Assembly: GCA_963765585.1 (NCBI GenBank)
Contig: CAVXXB010000015.1
Location: 248,001 to 312,000, forward strand
Length of the DNA: 64,000 bases
Reading direction: 5' to 3'
Source: CAVXXB01 sp963765585
GTDB lineage: Bacteria > Calditrichota > Calditrichia > JAJRVZ01
Positions within the stretch are counted from its first letter, which is position 1. Each line of letters starts with the position of its first letter. Below the pieces are notes generated by a model. That model saw nothing but the letters and a program-made list of their open reading frames with translations, was not told the DNA's origin and did no database searches. Shown here piece after piece: positions 9,081-18,528 of the stretch. A program made the translations under genes and the position numbers.

Positions 9081-9863
9081 TTAAATTAATGAACGTGATT
9101 GTCCACCATCGATATTAATGCATGTTCCTGTCATCAGACTTGCCTTTGATGATGCCAAAAAACAAACCAAATTAGCCACTTCTTCTACAGTACCAAACCG
9201 ACCCTGTGGTAAATTTTCCTGAATAAATATATCCATTTTTTCCGGATCTTCTATGCATCGTTTATCCCAGCTGCCGCCAGGGAACCTGATCGAACCGGGA
9301 GCGACGCTATTAACTCGTATACCATCCCCGGCAAGTTCTGATGCCATTACTTTTGCCAGACTGATAATCGCCGATTTTGTAGAATTGTAAATCGATAGGG
9401 TTGGACCTCCCAGTTCGCGGCCAAAAATCGAAGAGATAAAAATAATTGAACCACTTTTTTGCTGTTTCATTACAGGAACAACTTTTTGCGACATTCTTAC
9501 ATGAGACATCAAATTCAAATCTATGATTGCCTGCCAGTCATCTTCACTGGTTTCTTCGATTATATTTCTCCGATTGCCCCCCACATTATTTACAAGAATA
9601 TCTATTGTACCAAATGTTTTAATTGTTGAATCGACCATCTGTGATATAAAATCAGTTTTGGATACATCGCCCAGCATGGGCAGAACATCCGTACCCAGAT
9701 TATTAATTTCTTCAGCTGTACTATCCAGGGCTTCCTGGGTCCGGCCACAAATCACCACACGGCAGCCTTCTTTTGCCAGCATCTGAGCAATACCTTTGCC
9801 AATGCCACGGGTTGAACCAGAAATTATCGCGACCTTATTATTCAGTTCTAAATCCACGCCCAC
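9081..9863 (-). CDS. SDR-family oxidoreductase, FabG-like
   Basis: 260 aa, typical for classical short-chain dehydrogenases. The dinucleotide-binding motif is SGSTRGIGKG (residues 15-24), NNVGG is the structural motif, and the catalytic triad is Ser in FISSIFG with Tyr and Lys in LSIYNSTKSA. PGSIRFPGG follows, and the C-terminus GTCINIDGG is characteristic. The family reduces or oxidises ketones and alcohols with NAD(P)H. There is no fatty-acid gene nearby, so the substrate is open. Confidence 0.9.
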   Translation of the reverse strand: MGVDLELNNKVAIISGSTRGIGKGIAQMLAKEGCRVVICGRTQEALDSTAEEINNLGTDVLPMLGDVSKTDFISQMVDSTIKTFGTIDILVNNVGGNRRNIIEETSEDDWQAIIDLNLMSHVRMSQKVVPVMKQQKSGSIIFISSIFGRELGGPTLSIYNSTKSAIISLAKVMASELAGDGIRVNSVAPGSIRFPGGSWDKRCIEDPEKMDIFIQENLPQGRFGTVEEVANLVCFLASSKASLMTGTCINIDGGQSRSLI

Positions 9864-10087
9864 CTCTCCATACAGATAAAATGATTGATTTTAGTACCAG
9901 AACTGACTTCATCAAGCCAGTCAGTCTAATTATAAATAACCTTGCTCATTTCCATATTATGAAATGAATCTAAATTAGAATCCAATTCTTGTAATGGGTA
10001 TTATTTATTATTGTTCAAGGAATGATAAAAGAATCTCTTTGATTTTTAATTCCAGATGAGTTCAATAAAAAAGAAATCGATTATGTT

Positions 10088-10297
10088 TTATGAACTTTTC
10101 TTTTTTGCAAAAAATTCAATAAAACCACAGCCATCGCACTTATATGCGAATAGTCCGTCAAATTTCTTTTCATTCGCGGCTTCCCAATTAACATAACCAA
10201 ATAAACGATCGATGCTTGCTTTCTCTGAAGCAACTGTGTACAATCTGCCACGTATCATGGTACCGCCACATTTGGGACATTCACTGCCATTAGACAT
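10088..10297 (-). CDS. Small zinc-ribbon protein
   Basis: 69 aa with two metal-binding knuckles, CPKCGG at residues 8-13 and CDGCG near residue 55, bracketing a W/F-containing core (GYVNWEAANEKKF). The arrangement matches small stand-alone zinc ribbons of unknown role. It lies alone between the SDR gene (224-bp gap with nothing recognisable) and the helicase gene. Confidence 0.75.
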   Translation of the reverse strand: MSNGSECPKCGGTMIRGRLYTVASEKASIDRLFGYVNWEAANEKKFDGLFAYKCDGCGFIEFFAKKKSS

Positions 10298-10501
10298 ATT
10301 ATATACCTTTATTAGATTTATTACGACTATCGACTAAGTAATTCCGATACTTAGTATTTGTGCCCTAATATTTATAAAAAATATTCAAAATTCAAAATTT
10401 ATTTTAATTGTTTTACGTTCTTTAATTCATAAATTTCAAAACGAACACACCATTAACATAAAATAACTGATCTGAAATTTCTAAAAAATGAAAACAAAAC
10501 A

Positions 10502-11078
10502 GTGAAATCCCTTCTTTTCGATCCGGTTATCCAAAAGTGGTTTGACTCTACTTTTGCTGCACCCAGTCCACCTCAGAATATGGGATGGCCAAAAATTTCA
10601 GCGGGAGAGAACACCCTGATTTTTGCGCCAACCGGTTCCGGAAAAACACTTGCTGCCTTTTTATGGTGTATAAACGATATATTTTTACAACTGAAAGATG
10701 CTACAGATACAAAGAATTCGCAGATTCATACTCTCTATATCTCTCCTCTCAAAGCTCTGAACAATGATATCGAACGCAATCTTCGTCAACCGATAAAAGG
10801 CATCTGGGATCTAGCGAATTCGATGGATCTAAAAGTTGGATTACCCAAAGTATCGGTGAGAACAGGTGATACGCCATCTCATGTTCGTCAGACCATGCTC
10901 AAATCTCCACCGCATATCCTGATAACCACACCGGAGTCACTCTACTTAATGATTACCTCACAACGAGGAAGACAAATCTTTAAACATTTACGCTATCTGA
11001 TTGTAGATGAGATTCATGCTGTAAGTAATAATAAGAGAGGTGTACATTTAAGTCTCAGTCTGGAGCGACTGGAAACGA
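10502..11078 (+). CDS. lhr: Lhr-type ATP-dependent helicase, N-terminal fragment
   Basis: GTG start at 10502. It encodes the first RecA-like domain: APTGSGKT (motif I), ISPLKALNND (Ia), TPESLY, and VDEIHAV (motif II, DEIH). In frame it reads on to 11191, but homology stops at about LERLETIVTH. The following SPVRIGLSATQ (motif III) lies one base out of frame at ~11079. Lhr proteins are large superfamily 2 3'-5' helicases of ~1400-1500 aa in DNA repair. Fragments 10502-11078, 11079-12700 and 12697-14880 together give the normal length and domain order, so this is one gene broken twice. Confidence 0.85.
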
Positions 11079-12737
11079 TTGTCACACATCAGTCCGGTAC
11101 GGATTGGTCTGTCAGCCACCCAGAAACCGTTGAGCAAAATCGCGGCTTATCTTGGTGGTTTATCATATTCCAAAAAAACAAAAAGATATGAGGACCGTCC
11201 GGTTTCCATTGTGGATTGCGGTCAAAAGAAAGAACTGGATATTCAAATAATATCGCCGGTTAAGGAATTCTCCGACCTGCCTGATGCCACCGTCTGGCCC
11301 AATGTAATCGAACAATGTTACAAACTGATTTGTGATCATAAAACCACACTCATTTTTGCCAACATGCGTGCTCAGACAGAAAAAATGGTTCGACAATTAA
11401 ATGAGTTGCACCGTGATAGTACCGGAGACAATAGTGCGGAAATTGCACTGGCACACCACGGCAGTATGTCACGGGAAATGCGGTTCAATGTGGAGGAGCG
11501 ACTAAAACTTGGCAAAATTCCTGCAGTAGTTGCAACGGCGTCGTTAGAATTGGGAATAGATATCGGTAGCATCGATTTGGTAATCCATCTGGAATCACCG
11601 CGAAGCATTTCAGGCTCTATACAACGAATAGGCCGCAGCGGGCATCTGATTACCAGTAAATCAAAAGGCCGTATTATCCCAATGTTTCCTGCAGATTTGG
11701 ATGATGCAGCCGCGTTAACCAAGGGTGTGGTTACTGGTGAACTAGAGGAAACCCACATTCCGGAAAACTGTCTGGATGTTTTATCTCAGCAAATTCTTGC
11801 TGAAGTTTCCATGAATCCCATAAAACGAGATGATTTGCTTCATATATGTCGCAGCAGTTATTGTTACCGAAACTTATCAGAAATTGCATTCGAAAACACA
11901 CTTCAGATGCTTGAAGGAAGATTTGCCGATTCCAAATTACCCGCATTACAACCAGCCATTGTCTGGGATAGGGTAAATCAGATGATTTCCCCGCGCCGTG
12001 CTGCCCGGATGATTTCAGTTTTGAATGGCGGAACGATTCCTGACCGCGGATATTTTTCTGTTGTCCTGGGAGATCAGAATCAAAGGTTGGGCGAAGTTGA
12101 AGAGGAATTTGTATTCGAATCCCGGGTGGGAGATATATTTCACCTTGGCAATACGGAATGGCGGATCACAAATATTACCAATGACCGTATAATTGTAAAT
12201 CCGGTGAATTCAATAAAACCGCGAGCCCCTTTCTGGAAAGGTGAAATTCCCTATCGCAATTACGAGACAAGTTATAAAACGAGTGAATTCAGACATATTC
12301 TTGAGGAAAGAATAGATAAAGAAACAACCGGGCAATGGCTAACAAAAAATTATCACCTCGATATGAACACAGCCAACAGTTTGCTGGTATTTCTACGCAA
12401 ACAAAAATCTCTCACCGGTTATCTCCCCACAAACCGACGGATTATTGCCGAGTGGTTTTATGATTCCGCCAATGAACTGAATTTGATTATTCATGCCGGG
12501 TTTGGCGCGCGGGTTACCGGACTATGGGTAATTGCAGTTGCCTCATTGCTCGAGACCTTTTACAAAACTGAGGTTCAATATACATTTAATGATGATGGAT
12601 TCCTCATTCGGTTGCAAAATTTAAATGAAAAACCACCCATTGACTATATTTTAAATCAATCGTTCAAAAAAGTTAAGGAAATAGTGCTGTCAGACTATAT
12701 CCACCTCGCCGGTATTTTCAATCCAGTTCAGGTATAA
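11079..12737 (+). CDS. lhr: Lhr-type helicase, middle fragment
   Basis: Second piece of the helicase, +1 relative to the first. It starts at motif III (LSATQKPLSKIAAYLGG), contains the second RecA-like domain (FANMRAQTEKMVRQL, ASLELGIDIGSIDLV, motif VI QRIGRSGH) and then the winged-helix and Lhr core regions. The stop at 12735-12737 is an artefact of the second shift, because the conserved continuation (FRYNATRALLLPRSRQGKR) is one base out of frame from ~12697. No ribosome site precedes an internal start, so the fragment is probably not an independent protein. Confidence 0.82.
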   Translation: MSHISPVRIGLSATQKPLSKIAAYLGGLSYSKKTKRYEDRPVSIVDCGQKKELDIQIISPVKEFSDLPDATVWPNVIEQCYKLICDHKTTLIFANMRAQTEKMVRQLNELHRDSTGDNSAEIALAHHGSMSREMRFNVEERLKLGKIPAVVATASLELGIDIGSIDLVIHLESPRSISGSIQRIGRSGHLITSKSKGRIIPMFPADLDDAAALTKGVVTGELEETHIPENCLDVLSQQILAEVSMNPIKRDDLLHICRSSYCYRNLSEIAFENTLQMLEGRFADSKLPALQPAIVWDRVNQMISPRRAARMISVLNGGTIPDRGYFSVVLGDQNQRLGEVEEEFVFESRVGDIFHLGNTEWRITNITNDRIIVNPVNSIKPRAPFWKGEIPYRNYETSYKTSEFRHILEERIDKETTGQWLTKNYHLDMNTANSLLVFLRKQKSLTGYLPTNRRIIAEWFYDSANELNLIIHAGFGARVTGLWVIAVASLLETFYKTEVQYTFNDDGFLIRLQNLNEKPPIDYILNQSFKKVKEIVLSDYIHLAGIFNPVQV

Positions 12738-14880
12738 TGCAACACGTGCATTATTATTACCTAGATCAAGACAGGGTAAACGAATTCCGTTATGGTTACA
12801 AAGATTACGCGCGGCTGATTTATTGCAGGCTACCCGGCAATATGAGGATTTCCCAATCCTGTTAGAAACTTACCGATCCTGCTTGTATGATGTATTTGAT
12901 ATGAATGCACTGGAAAAAGTGATTTCAAATATCCAGGATAAAAAAGTTCAAATTCACCACGTGCAAACACCGTATCCTTCGCCAATGGCCTCCGGCCTGA
13001 TCTTTAATTTTATCACTTATCAAATGTACGATTATGATCGCTCACGCGCACCTGCAGATGCAGCATCCATAAGTAGTGAGGTTTTGTCTCAAATAATTTC
13101 CCGCGAAGAAATTCCGGCAATAATTGATCCGGAAACCATCGGTAAGGCTGAACAAAGATGGCAATTTCTTCTCCCTGAAAATAAAGCAAGAGATGCAGAA
13201 GAGTTATTCCTGATCATTCAAAAACTGGAACCCATATCGCAAGAAGATCTTAGCGCCAGATGTATTGGTGATTTGGAATCCCATTTAGAAAAATTGAGAG
13301 AAGATAAGCGAATTTTCAAGAATCAGAAGGGAGAAAATCATTGGATAACAGCTGAGTATGTTAAAATAAGTGAATCTTCCCCCAAATATGAAATCATCTA
13401 TCATCAGGTTAATAATTATACAGAGGTTCATGGACCGGTGTTGCCTGATGAAATATCAACTGATTTGCATCTTCCCGTTGATCTTGTAATAGAGGCACTA
13501 AAGAAGCTGACCGACAAAAAGGTTCTGATCTATGGGCAGATGGTAAAGAACCGTGATGAATTTTTCTGGTGTAACAAGTATAATTTTGCTGAATTATATC
13601 GACAGGCAATCTCAATTCGACGTAAAAAAACGACTGCGTTAAACCGGACCGATTTGTATAAATTTTTATTCAAATGGCATATCGAAAATAAAAACGTAAC
13701 TGATATTCTATATCAATACCAGTTCCTGCCATTTGATACGCAGTTATTTGAGCGTGAATTATTACGGGCAAGAAAATGTACCGATTCTGTATCAAATTTA
13801 CCGGTTATTCGTGATGAAATCAGTATGGAACTGATAAATGGTAATTATATTTTGAGATATGCACCCGGTACAACAAAAATATTCTTCCACAGACGTGGCG
13901 AAGGTGGATTTGTAATCCCAGAACAATCTGATGAACCGCTCGATGAAAATGAGAATTCAATATTGGATTTTTTACATGAAAATGGGGCCAGTATCATAAG
14001 TGATCTTGAAGAGGGGCTCGACAAGGACCGATATCAACTAACAACTGAACTCAGGTCCCTGGCAATGAAGGGGAGAATCACCTGCGATAATTATCATGTA
14101 ATGGTATTTCCTGAAAAAACCGCTGTTAAACGTGATAAAAATTCGATTCGCAGACAGGTATATTCAAGGGTAAAACAAAACGCAGATATTGAATCTACAC
14201 GCTGGTTTCATATCTCTGCATTTAGTGTTCTGGGAAAGAAACGGGCGATTACGGATCAGGCTGAATTTCAAGCCAGAATGTTATTGCAGCGCTATGGTAT
14301 ATTGGTGAAGGAATGGTATCGGCGGGAATCAGGCCTGTTGCCCTGGATAGATATTTTTCAGGCATTAAAAAGGTTGGAATGGCAAGGGGAAATTCGCAGA
14401 GGATATTTTGTATCTGATTTATCCGGAATTCAGTTTGCCAGCCATCAGGCAGTTGAACTATTGGAAAACATGGACCACGTTGAAGAAAATTATCATTTGT
14501 TATCGGTGCTGGATCCGGCACTGCCGTTTGGACCACGATTCACATGGAACCTGCAAACATTATCCGGTCAGGAAGTGAATGTGACACGCAGTCCTGTTAA
14601 TCATATATTGTTTTTGAGCACGAAACCCATTGCATATCTTGAAAATTTTGCGGAAAAAATCTGGTTAATGGAGGCATATAATTCTGAATCTGCTGGACAA
14701 ATAGCACAAGCAATAAAAATCTGGCTGATGATGCCTGAAGGATTGAGACCCAAACGTAAAATTGAAATAAAGAAAATTAACGGTGATCCTGCGATTGATT
14801 CACCACTAACAAAGGTTTTTTTAAGACTGGGTTTTGAAAGCGATCAGAAAAAACTGGTGCTTTGGCCTTCCGGAGTTTAA
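12697..14880 (+). CDS. lhr: Lhr-type helicase, C-terminal fragment
   Basis: Third piece. The frame is open from 12685 and homology begins at about TSPVF (~12703), continuing ALLLPRSRQGKRIPLWLQ and YEDFPILLETYRSCL..DVFD, all standard for the Lhr core. The first possible start codon in the frame is TTG 12823, which would cut off conserved sequence. The rest is the long Lhr C-terminal region (DUF4635-like winged helices; name uncertain) ending at 14880. The gene ends 5 bp from the convergent aspartase gene. Confidence 0.82.
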   Translation: MSTSPVFSIQFRYNATRALLLPRSRQGKRIPLWLQRLRAADLLQATRQYEDFPILLETYRSCLYDVFDMNALEKVISNIQDKKVQIHHVQTPYPSPMASGLIFNFITYQMYDYDRSRAPADAASISSEVLSQIISREEIPAIIDPETIGKAEQRWQFLLPENKARDAEELFLIIQKLEPISQEDLSARCIGDLESHLEKLREDKRIFKNQKGENHWITAEYVKISESSPKYEIIYHQVNNYTEVHGPVLPDEISTDLHLPVDLVIEALKKLTDKKVLIYGQMVKNRDEFFWCNKYNFAELYRQAISIRRKKTTALNRTDLYKFLFKWHIENKNVTDILYQYQFLPFDTQLFERELLRARKCTDSVSNLPVIRDEISMELINGNYILRYAPGTTKIFFHRRGEGGFVIPEQSDEPLDENENSILDFLHENGASIISDLEEGLDKDRYQLTTELRSLAMKGRITCDNYHVMVFPEKTAVKRDKNSIRRQVYSRVKQNADIESTRWFHISAFSVLGKKRAITDQAEFQARMLLQRYGILVKEWYRRESGLLPWIDIFQALKRLEWQGEIRRGYFVSDLSGIQFASHQAVELLENMDHVEENYHLLSVLDPALPFGPRFTWNLQTLSGQEVNVTRSPVNHILFLSTKPIAYLENFAEKIWLMEAYNSESAGQIAQAIKIWLMMPEGLRPKRKIEIKKINGDPAIDSPLTKVFLRLGFESDQKKLVLWPSGV

Positions 14881-14885
14881 TGATA

Positions 14886-16814
14886 TTAGTTATTCGAACT
14901 GAGTTTAATCATATTTTCAGGAGCAAGAAGTTGATCCAATTCTTCCTTTGATAATAGTTTCTGTTCAATGACCAATTCATATACACCCCGGTCGGTTTCC
15001 AATGCCTCTTTCGCCAGTTTTGAGCAAACCTCATATCCCAGTACAGGATTTAGTGCCGTCACAATCCCAATACTATTTTCAACCATCATACGACAGCGTT
15101 CACGGTTGGCTGTGATCCCGGTGATACATCTATGATTCAGTGTCCTCATACCACTTTTTAACATTTCTATCGATTCAAAAAGACAATGGGCGATGATCGG
15201 CTCCATAACATTTAATTCCAATTGTCCGGCTTCTGCAGCCATGGTAATGGTCAAATCATTTCCAATTACCCTAAAAGATATTTGATTCACTACCTCAGGA
15301 ATCACCGGGTTTACCTTGCCCGGCATAATTGATGAACCTGGCTGCATTTTAGGAAGATTAATTTCATTCAGTCCAGCCCTTGGGCCTGAAGATAGGAGAC
15401 GCAGGTCATTTGAAATTTTAGATAATTTTACAGCCATTCGCTTGAGCGCCGAAGAATACATTATAAATGCACCGGTATCCTGTGTGGCTTCAACCAAATT
15501 TGCTGCTTTTTTCACATCGATATCACTGATTTCCTTCAGATACTCGATGGCTTTTTCACTGTATTTTGGATCGGCATTAATACCCGTTCCAATAGCTGTC
15601 CCTCCTAAATTAACCTCGAGAAATAAATTGGCATTTTCCTCGAGACGATCAATTTCTTCCCCAAGAGTCACGGCATAGGACTCAAATTCCTGTCCCAGGG
15701 TCATAGGAACCGCATCCTGTAACTGGGTTCGTCCCATCTTCAGAACATCAGAGAATTCCACAACTTTTTTCTGTAATGCATCAATTAGTTCCTTGAGGAC
15801 TTCAACCAACCGGCTATTACTTCGATGAAGTGCTATTTTTAAAGCTGTTGGATATACATCATTCGTAGATTGTGATAAATTTACATGATTGTTTGGGTGG
15901 CAATGCTGATAATCTCCTTTTTCAAATCCCATAATTTCAAGCGCCCGGTTTGCGATAACTTCATTTGCATTCATATTTGTTGAAGTCCCGGCACCACCCT
16001 GTATCATATCCACGACAAAATGACTATGAAGCCGGCCATTAATAATTTCGCGGCATGCCTGAATAATGGCATCTGCCACATTTTCCGGCAATAAATTCAA
16101 ATCATCATTGGCCATTGTCGCGGCCATTTTTACCATTGCGATGGATTCAATAATTACCGGGAAATGGAAGAGTGAAATTCCACTAATATTAAAATTCTCG
16201 GTTGCCCGTAATGTCTGGATACCATAATAATATTCTGAAGGAACTTCCCGCTCGCCAAGCAGGTCATGTTCCATACGTGTGCGTCCGGAGATGTATTGTG
16301 CGGCTAAATTAACAGTACGTGTGCTGGTCTGGCGCATACGACGGCTGATTACCCGTGTTATACTTGCCAGCATCCTGGCAGCAAACTCCGGCTGCTTCCC
16401 TATCAGCTGATTCATAGATTCACGGCTGATTGTATAAATTTGGGCATCACTGATTATTCTTGCTGAGGTCGAATGAGGATAATCATCCATCAAGGCACCC
16501 TCTCCCAGAAAATCATATTTACCAAAAAGGGCCAGTCGTTTTTCTTCCCCATATACCGTTGTTTTAAACAACTCCACTTCACCGGAACGGATGATAAACA
16601 AATGCTTCCGATCTGTATTCTCCTTAAAAAGAAGTGAGTTACTCTTATATTCTCGCCTATCAACAAGTTTCTCAATAGTCTCAATTTCTGCATCATCAAA
16701 TGAGCGGAAGAGTTCCACTTTTTTCAAAAATTCACGCAATGGCATATCCTCTTTAGAATAATCATTAAATGTTGATTGACTTGATCCAAATACATATTTC
16801 TCCTGCAATGACAC
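14886..16814 (-). CDS. aspA: Aspartate ammonia-lyase fused to an N-terminal cyclic-nucleotide-binding domain
   Basis: 642 aa against ~470 for ordinary aspartases. Residues ~25-150 form a CNMP/Crp-like domain (LFRSFDDAEIETIEKLV, FIIRSGEVELFK, FGKYDFLGEGALM). From ~175 a full aspartase follows: ERE-VPSEYYYGIQTLRA, GGAGTSTNMNANEV, HPNNHVNLSQSTNDVYPTA and the signature GSSIMPGKVNPV, which contains the catalytic Ser loop. It deaminates L-aspartate to fumarate and ammonium. The fusion suggests allosteric control by a cyclic nucleotide or another small ligand. The CNMP domain has the beta-barrel pattern, but the phosphate-binding Arg motif is not canonical, so the ligand is uncertain. Confidence 0.93.
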   Translation of the reverse strand: MSLQEKYVFGSSQSTFNDYSKEDMPLREFLKKVELFRSFDDAEIETIEKLVDRREYKSNSLLFKENTDRKHLFIIRSGEVELFKTTVYGEEKRLALFGKYDFLGEGALMDDYPHSTSARIISDAQIYTISRESMNQLIGKQPEFAARMLASITRVISRRMRQTSTRTVNLAAQYISGRTRMEHDLLGEREVPSEYYYGIQTLRATENFNISGISLFHFPVIIESIAMVKMAATMANDDLNLLPENVADAIIQACREIINGRLHSHFVVDMIQGGAGTSTNMNANEVIANRALEIMGFEKGDYQHCHPNNHVNLSQSTNDVYPTALKIALHRSNSRLVEVLKELIDALQKKVVEFSDVLKMGRTQLQDAVPMTLGQEFESYAVTLGEEIDRLEENANLFLEVNLGGTAIGTGINADPKYSEKAIEYLKEISDIDVKKAANLVEATQDTGAFIMYSSALKRMAVKLSKISNDLRLLSSGPRAGLNEINLPKMQPGSSIMPGKVNPVIPEVVNQISFRVIGNDLTITMAAEAGQLELNVMEPIIAHCLFESIEMLKSGMRTLNHRCITGITANRERCRMMVENSIGIVTALNPVLGYEVCSKLAKEALETDRGVYELVIEQKLLSKEELDQLLAPENMIKLSSNN

Positions 16815-16839
16815 AGAACATCGAATTGGAGATTAACCG

Positions 16840-16881
16840 TTGGCAATTGGCGGCAGGCAGTTACAATTTACCAATTTCAAA
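16840..16881. repeat. Degenerate 7-bp quasi-tandem repeat (TTGGCAA type)
   Basis: Six successive 7-nt units (TTGGCAA, TTGGCGG, CAGGCAG, then TTACAAT-like units) occupy most of the 124-bp gap. Same class as the arrays at 33891, 34925, 59234 and 62363. Confidence 0.6.
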
Positions 16882-16938
16882 TCTCTTATTCATAATCAAC
16901 GTCGCTGCGTGATATGAATAATCCAAATTAATAGATCT

Positions 16939-17466
16939 TTACGCGATGATACTTTTTTTTATATATTTTTCTTCGATGACTTTACGATGATGCAGCTCAT
17001 GTCCGGCAATTATAAAAGGAATCGTACGCAGAGACATATTGTAATCACTGGCTGATCCCATGTTTTGGCTCGTATCATCGTTCACTGTTTTGAAAAATAT
17101 AATCGAATTATCTCTGACTACCCGGTATTCTTCAGCGATCCCCAATAAACCACGACCATGATAGTCTGCATTTTCAACATAAACATCCTGATCATAAGCG
17201 GGCTGATGAATTGAAGTATCTCTGGCAAAACACAATGCACGATATGCAAAAACACGTTCCGTATCAATCATATGACCAATTACTTCTTTAATAGACCACT
17301 TGTCTTTGGCATAACGATAGGCACCAACTTCTTCGCTCATGCGGCCCAACATGCGGGTTGTTTCCAGCTGCAATTGACCTAAAATTTCTATTATTTCTCC
17401 ATCCGGAACCAGTGAAATGTATCTCTGGAAATATGCCGGATATTCCTGGGATCGGGGTTTTTCCAT
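16939..17466 (-). CDS. DinB-family (DinB_2) metalloprotein
   Basis: 175 aa, typical for the family. A four-helix bundle pattern carries the His triad: GHMIDTER in the second helix and GHELHHRK near the C-terminus. Family members bind Ni2+ or Zn2+; some are thiol transferases, most have no known reaction. The start ATG lies 2 bp after the stop of xdhC on the same strand, so the two are co-transcribed. Confidence 0.85.
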   Translation of the reverse strand: MEKPRSQEYPAYFQRYISLVPDGEIIEILGQLQLETTRMLGRMSEEVGAYRYAKDKWSIKEVIGHMIDTERVFAYRALCFARDTSIHQPAYDQDVYVENADYHGRGLLGIAEEYRVVRDNSIIFFKTVNDDTSQNMGSASDYNMSLRTIPFIIAGHELHHRKVIEEKYIKKSIIA

Positions 17467-17468
17467 TT

Positions 17469-18248
17469 TCAGACCTGCTTTTTATTTTTTACCGCAATCA
17501 TTTCAGCAAGTATGCTAATAGCTATTTCCTCCGGAGTTTCGGCACCGATATCCAGTCCAATCGGTGTATGAATCCGATCCATATCCGCCTTGCTGAAACC
17601 ATCATTTTCTAATTTTTTAAATATCTGAGCTCGTTTGGTTTTGCTGCCTATTAGTCCAATATATGCTGCCGGTTTCCCAATTACCTGACGCAGGGTGTGA
17701 TAATCAAGTTCATGATTCCGGGTTACAATTGCAATAAAATCGCGATCACAAAATTCCATCTCCTTCGCAATTTGTTCTACATCGCCAAGTTTGATATCAC
17801 TTGCATCGGAAAATCGCTCTTGTTGGGCAAATTCAGGACGATCCTCAATAATTGTATATTGAAAACCGACTTGATGGGCAAAACGAGCAAGTGGATAACC
17901 GCAATGCCCACCGCCAAATATATATACATGTGAAGCCAAATTTATTGGTTCGATAAAGAACTCCATTTTGCCACCGCAGATCATACCGGTATCATGTTTT
18001 TCATGATCATTCAGGTCATGCATTACTTTTTTATATGACCCGGTCTTTATACATTCCTGGGCTTCCCGGATAACCAGCGCCTCTACGGCTGATCCGCCAA
18101 CAGTGCCATGAACCGTTCCATCGTGTAGCACAATCATTTTTGTTCCCACCGAGCGCGGAGTAGAGCCTTTGCTTTCAATAATGGACACCAGTGCAGCCGG
18201 AGTCTTACTTTCCTGCACAGATACCAATGTCTTATAAATATCTTCCAT
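17469..18248 (-). CDS. xdhC: XdhC-family molybdoenzyme maturation factor
   Basis: 259 aa with both XdhC parts: the N-terminal domain (ALVSIIESKGSTPRSVGTKM, GTVGGSAVE, MICGGKMEFF) and the C-terminal Rossmann domain (VYIFGGGHCGYPLA, TRNHELDYHTLR, YIGLIGSKTKRAQ, IGLDIGAETPEEIAISI). XdhC binds the molybdenum cofactor and helps sulfurate and insert it into xanthine-dehydrogenase-type enzymes. A MocA-like transferase lies 280 bp upstream on the same strand, consistent with molybdenum hydroxylase maturation. No hydroxylase structural gene is in the window. Confidence 0.92.
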   Translation of the reverse strand: MEDIYKTLVSVQESKTPAALVSIIESKGSTPRSVGTKMIVLHDGTVHGTVGGSAVEALVIREAQECIKTGSYKKVMHDLNDHEKHDTGMICGGKMEFFIEPINLASHVYIFGGGHCGYPLARFAHQVGFQYTIIEDRPEFAQQERFSDASDIKLGDVEQIAKEMEFCDRDFIAIVTRNHELDYHTLRQVIGKPAAYIGLIGSKTKRAQIFKKLENDGFSKADMDRIHTPIGLDIGAETPEEIAISILAEMIAVKNKKQV

Positions 18249-18299
18249 TATATTTCCCGGCTATATTTTTTTTTAATAGTTAACCTGATTAGTTAAAAA

Positions 18300-18445
18300 A
18301 TTTTACCACTAAGACCCGAAGACGCAAAGAAACGAATATTTGAAATTATATACAAAATCCAAAAATAATATCTGATAAATACGAATAGTTCTTATAACCA
18401 ATATATTTTTAAAAGTTCGTGTCTTTGTGACTTGGTGGTTAAAAC
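18300..18445. repeat. Inverted-repeat intergenic element (CCACTAAG...CTTGGTGG)
   Basis: The outer arms CCACTAAGACCCGAAGACG (18302-18320) and a diverged reverse complement ending ACTTGGTGG (~18414-18440) flank ~90 nt of AT-rich DNA. The left arm shows the 7-nt spacing of the other arrays. It fills the xdhC-mocA gap. Confidence 0.5.
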
Positions 18446-18528
18446 AAATTCAACCAAAATACCACGAGCTTATAATGTAATTAAAAAATACAATGATTTG
18501 AACATTTAATTTTTGCGGGGATTTATTT

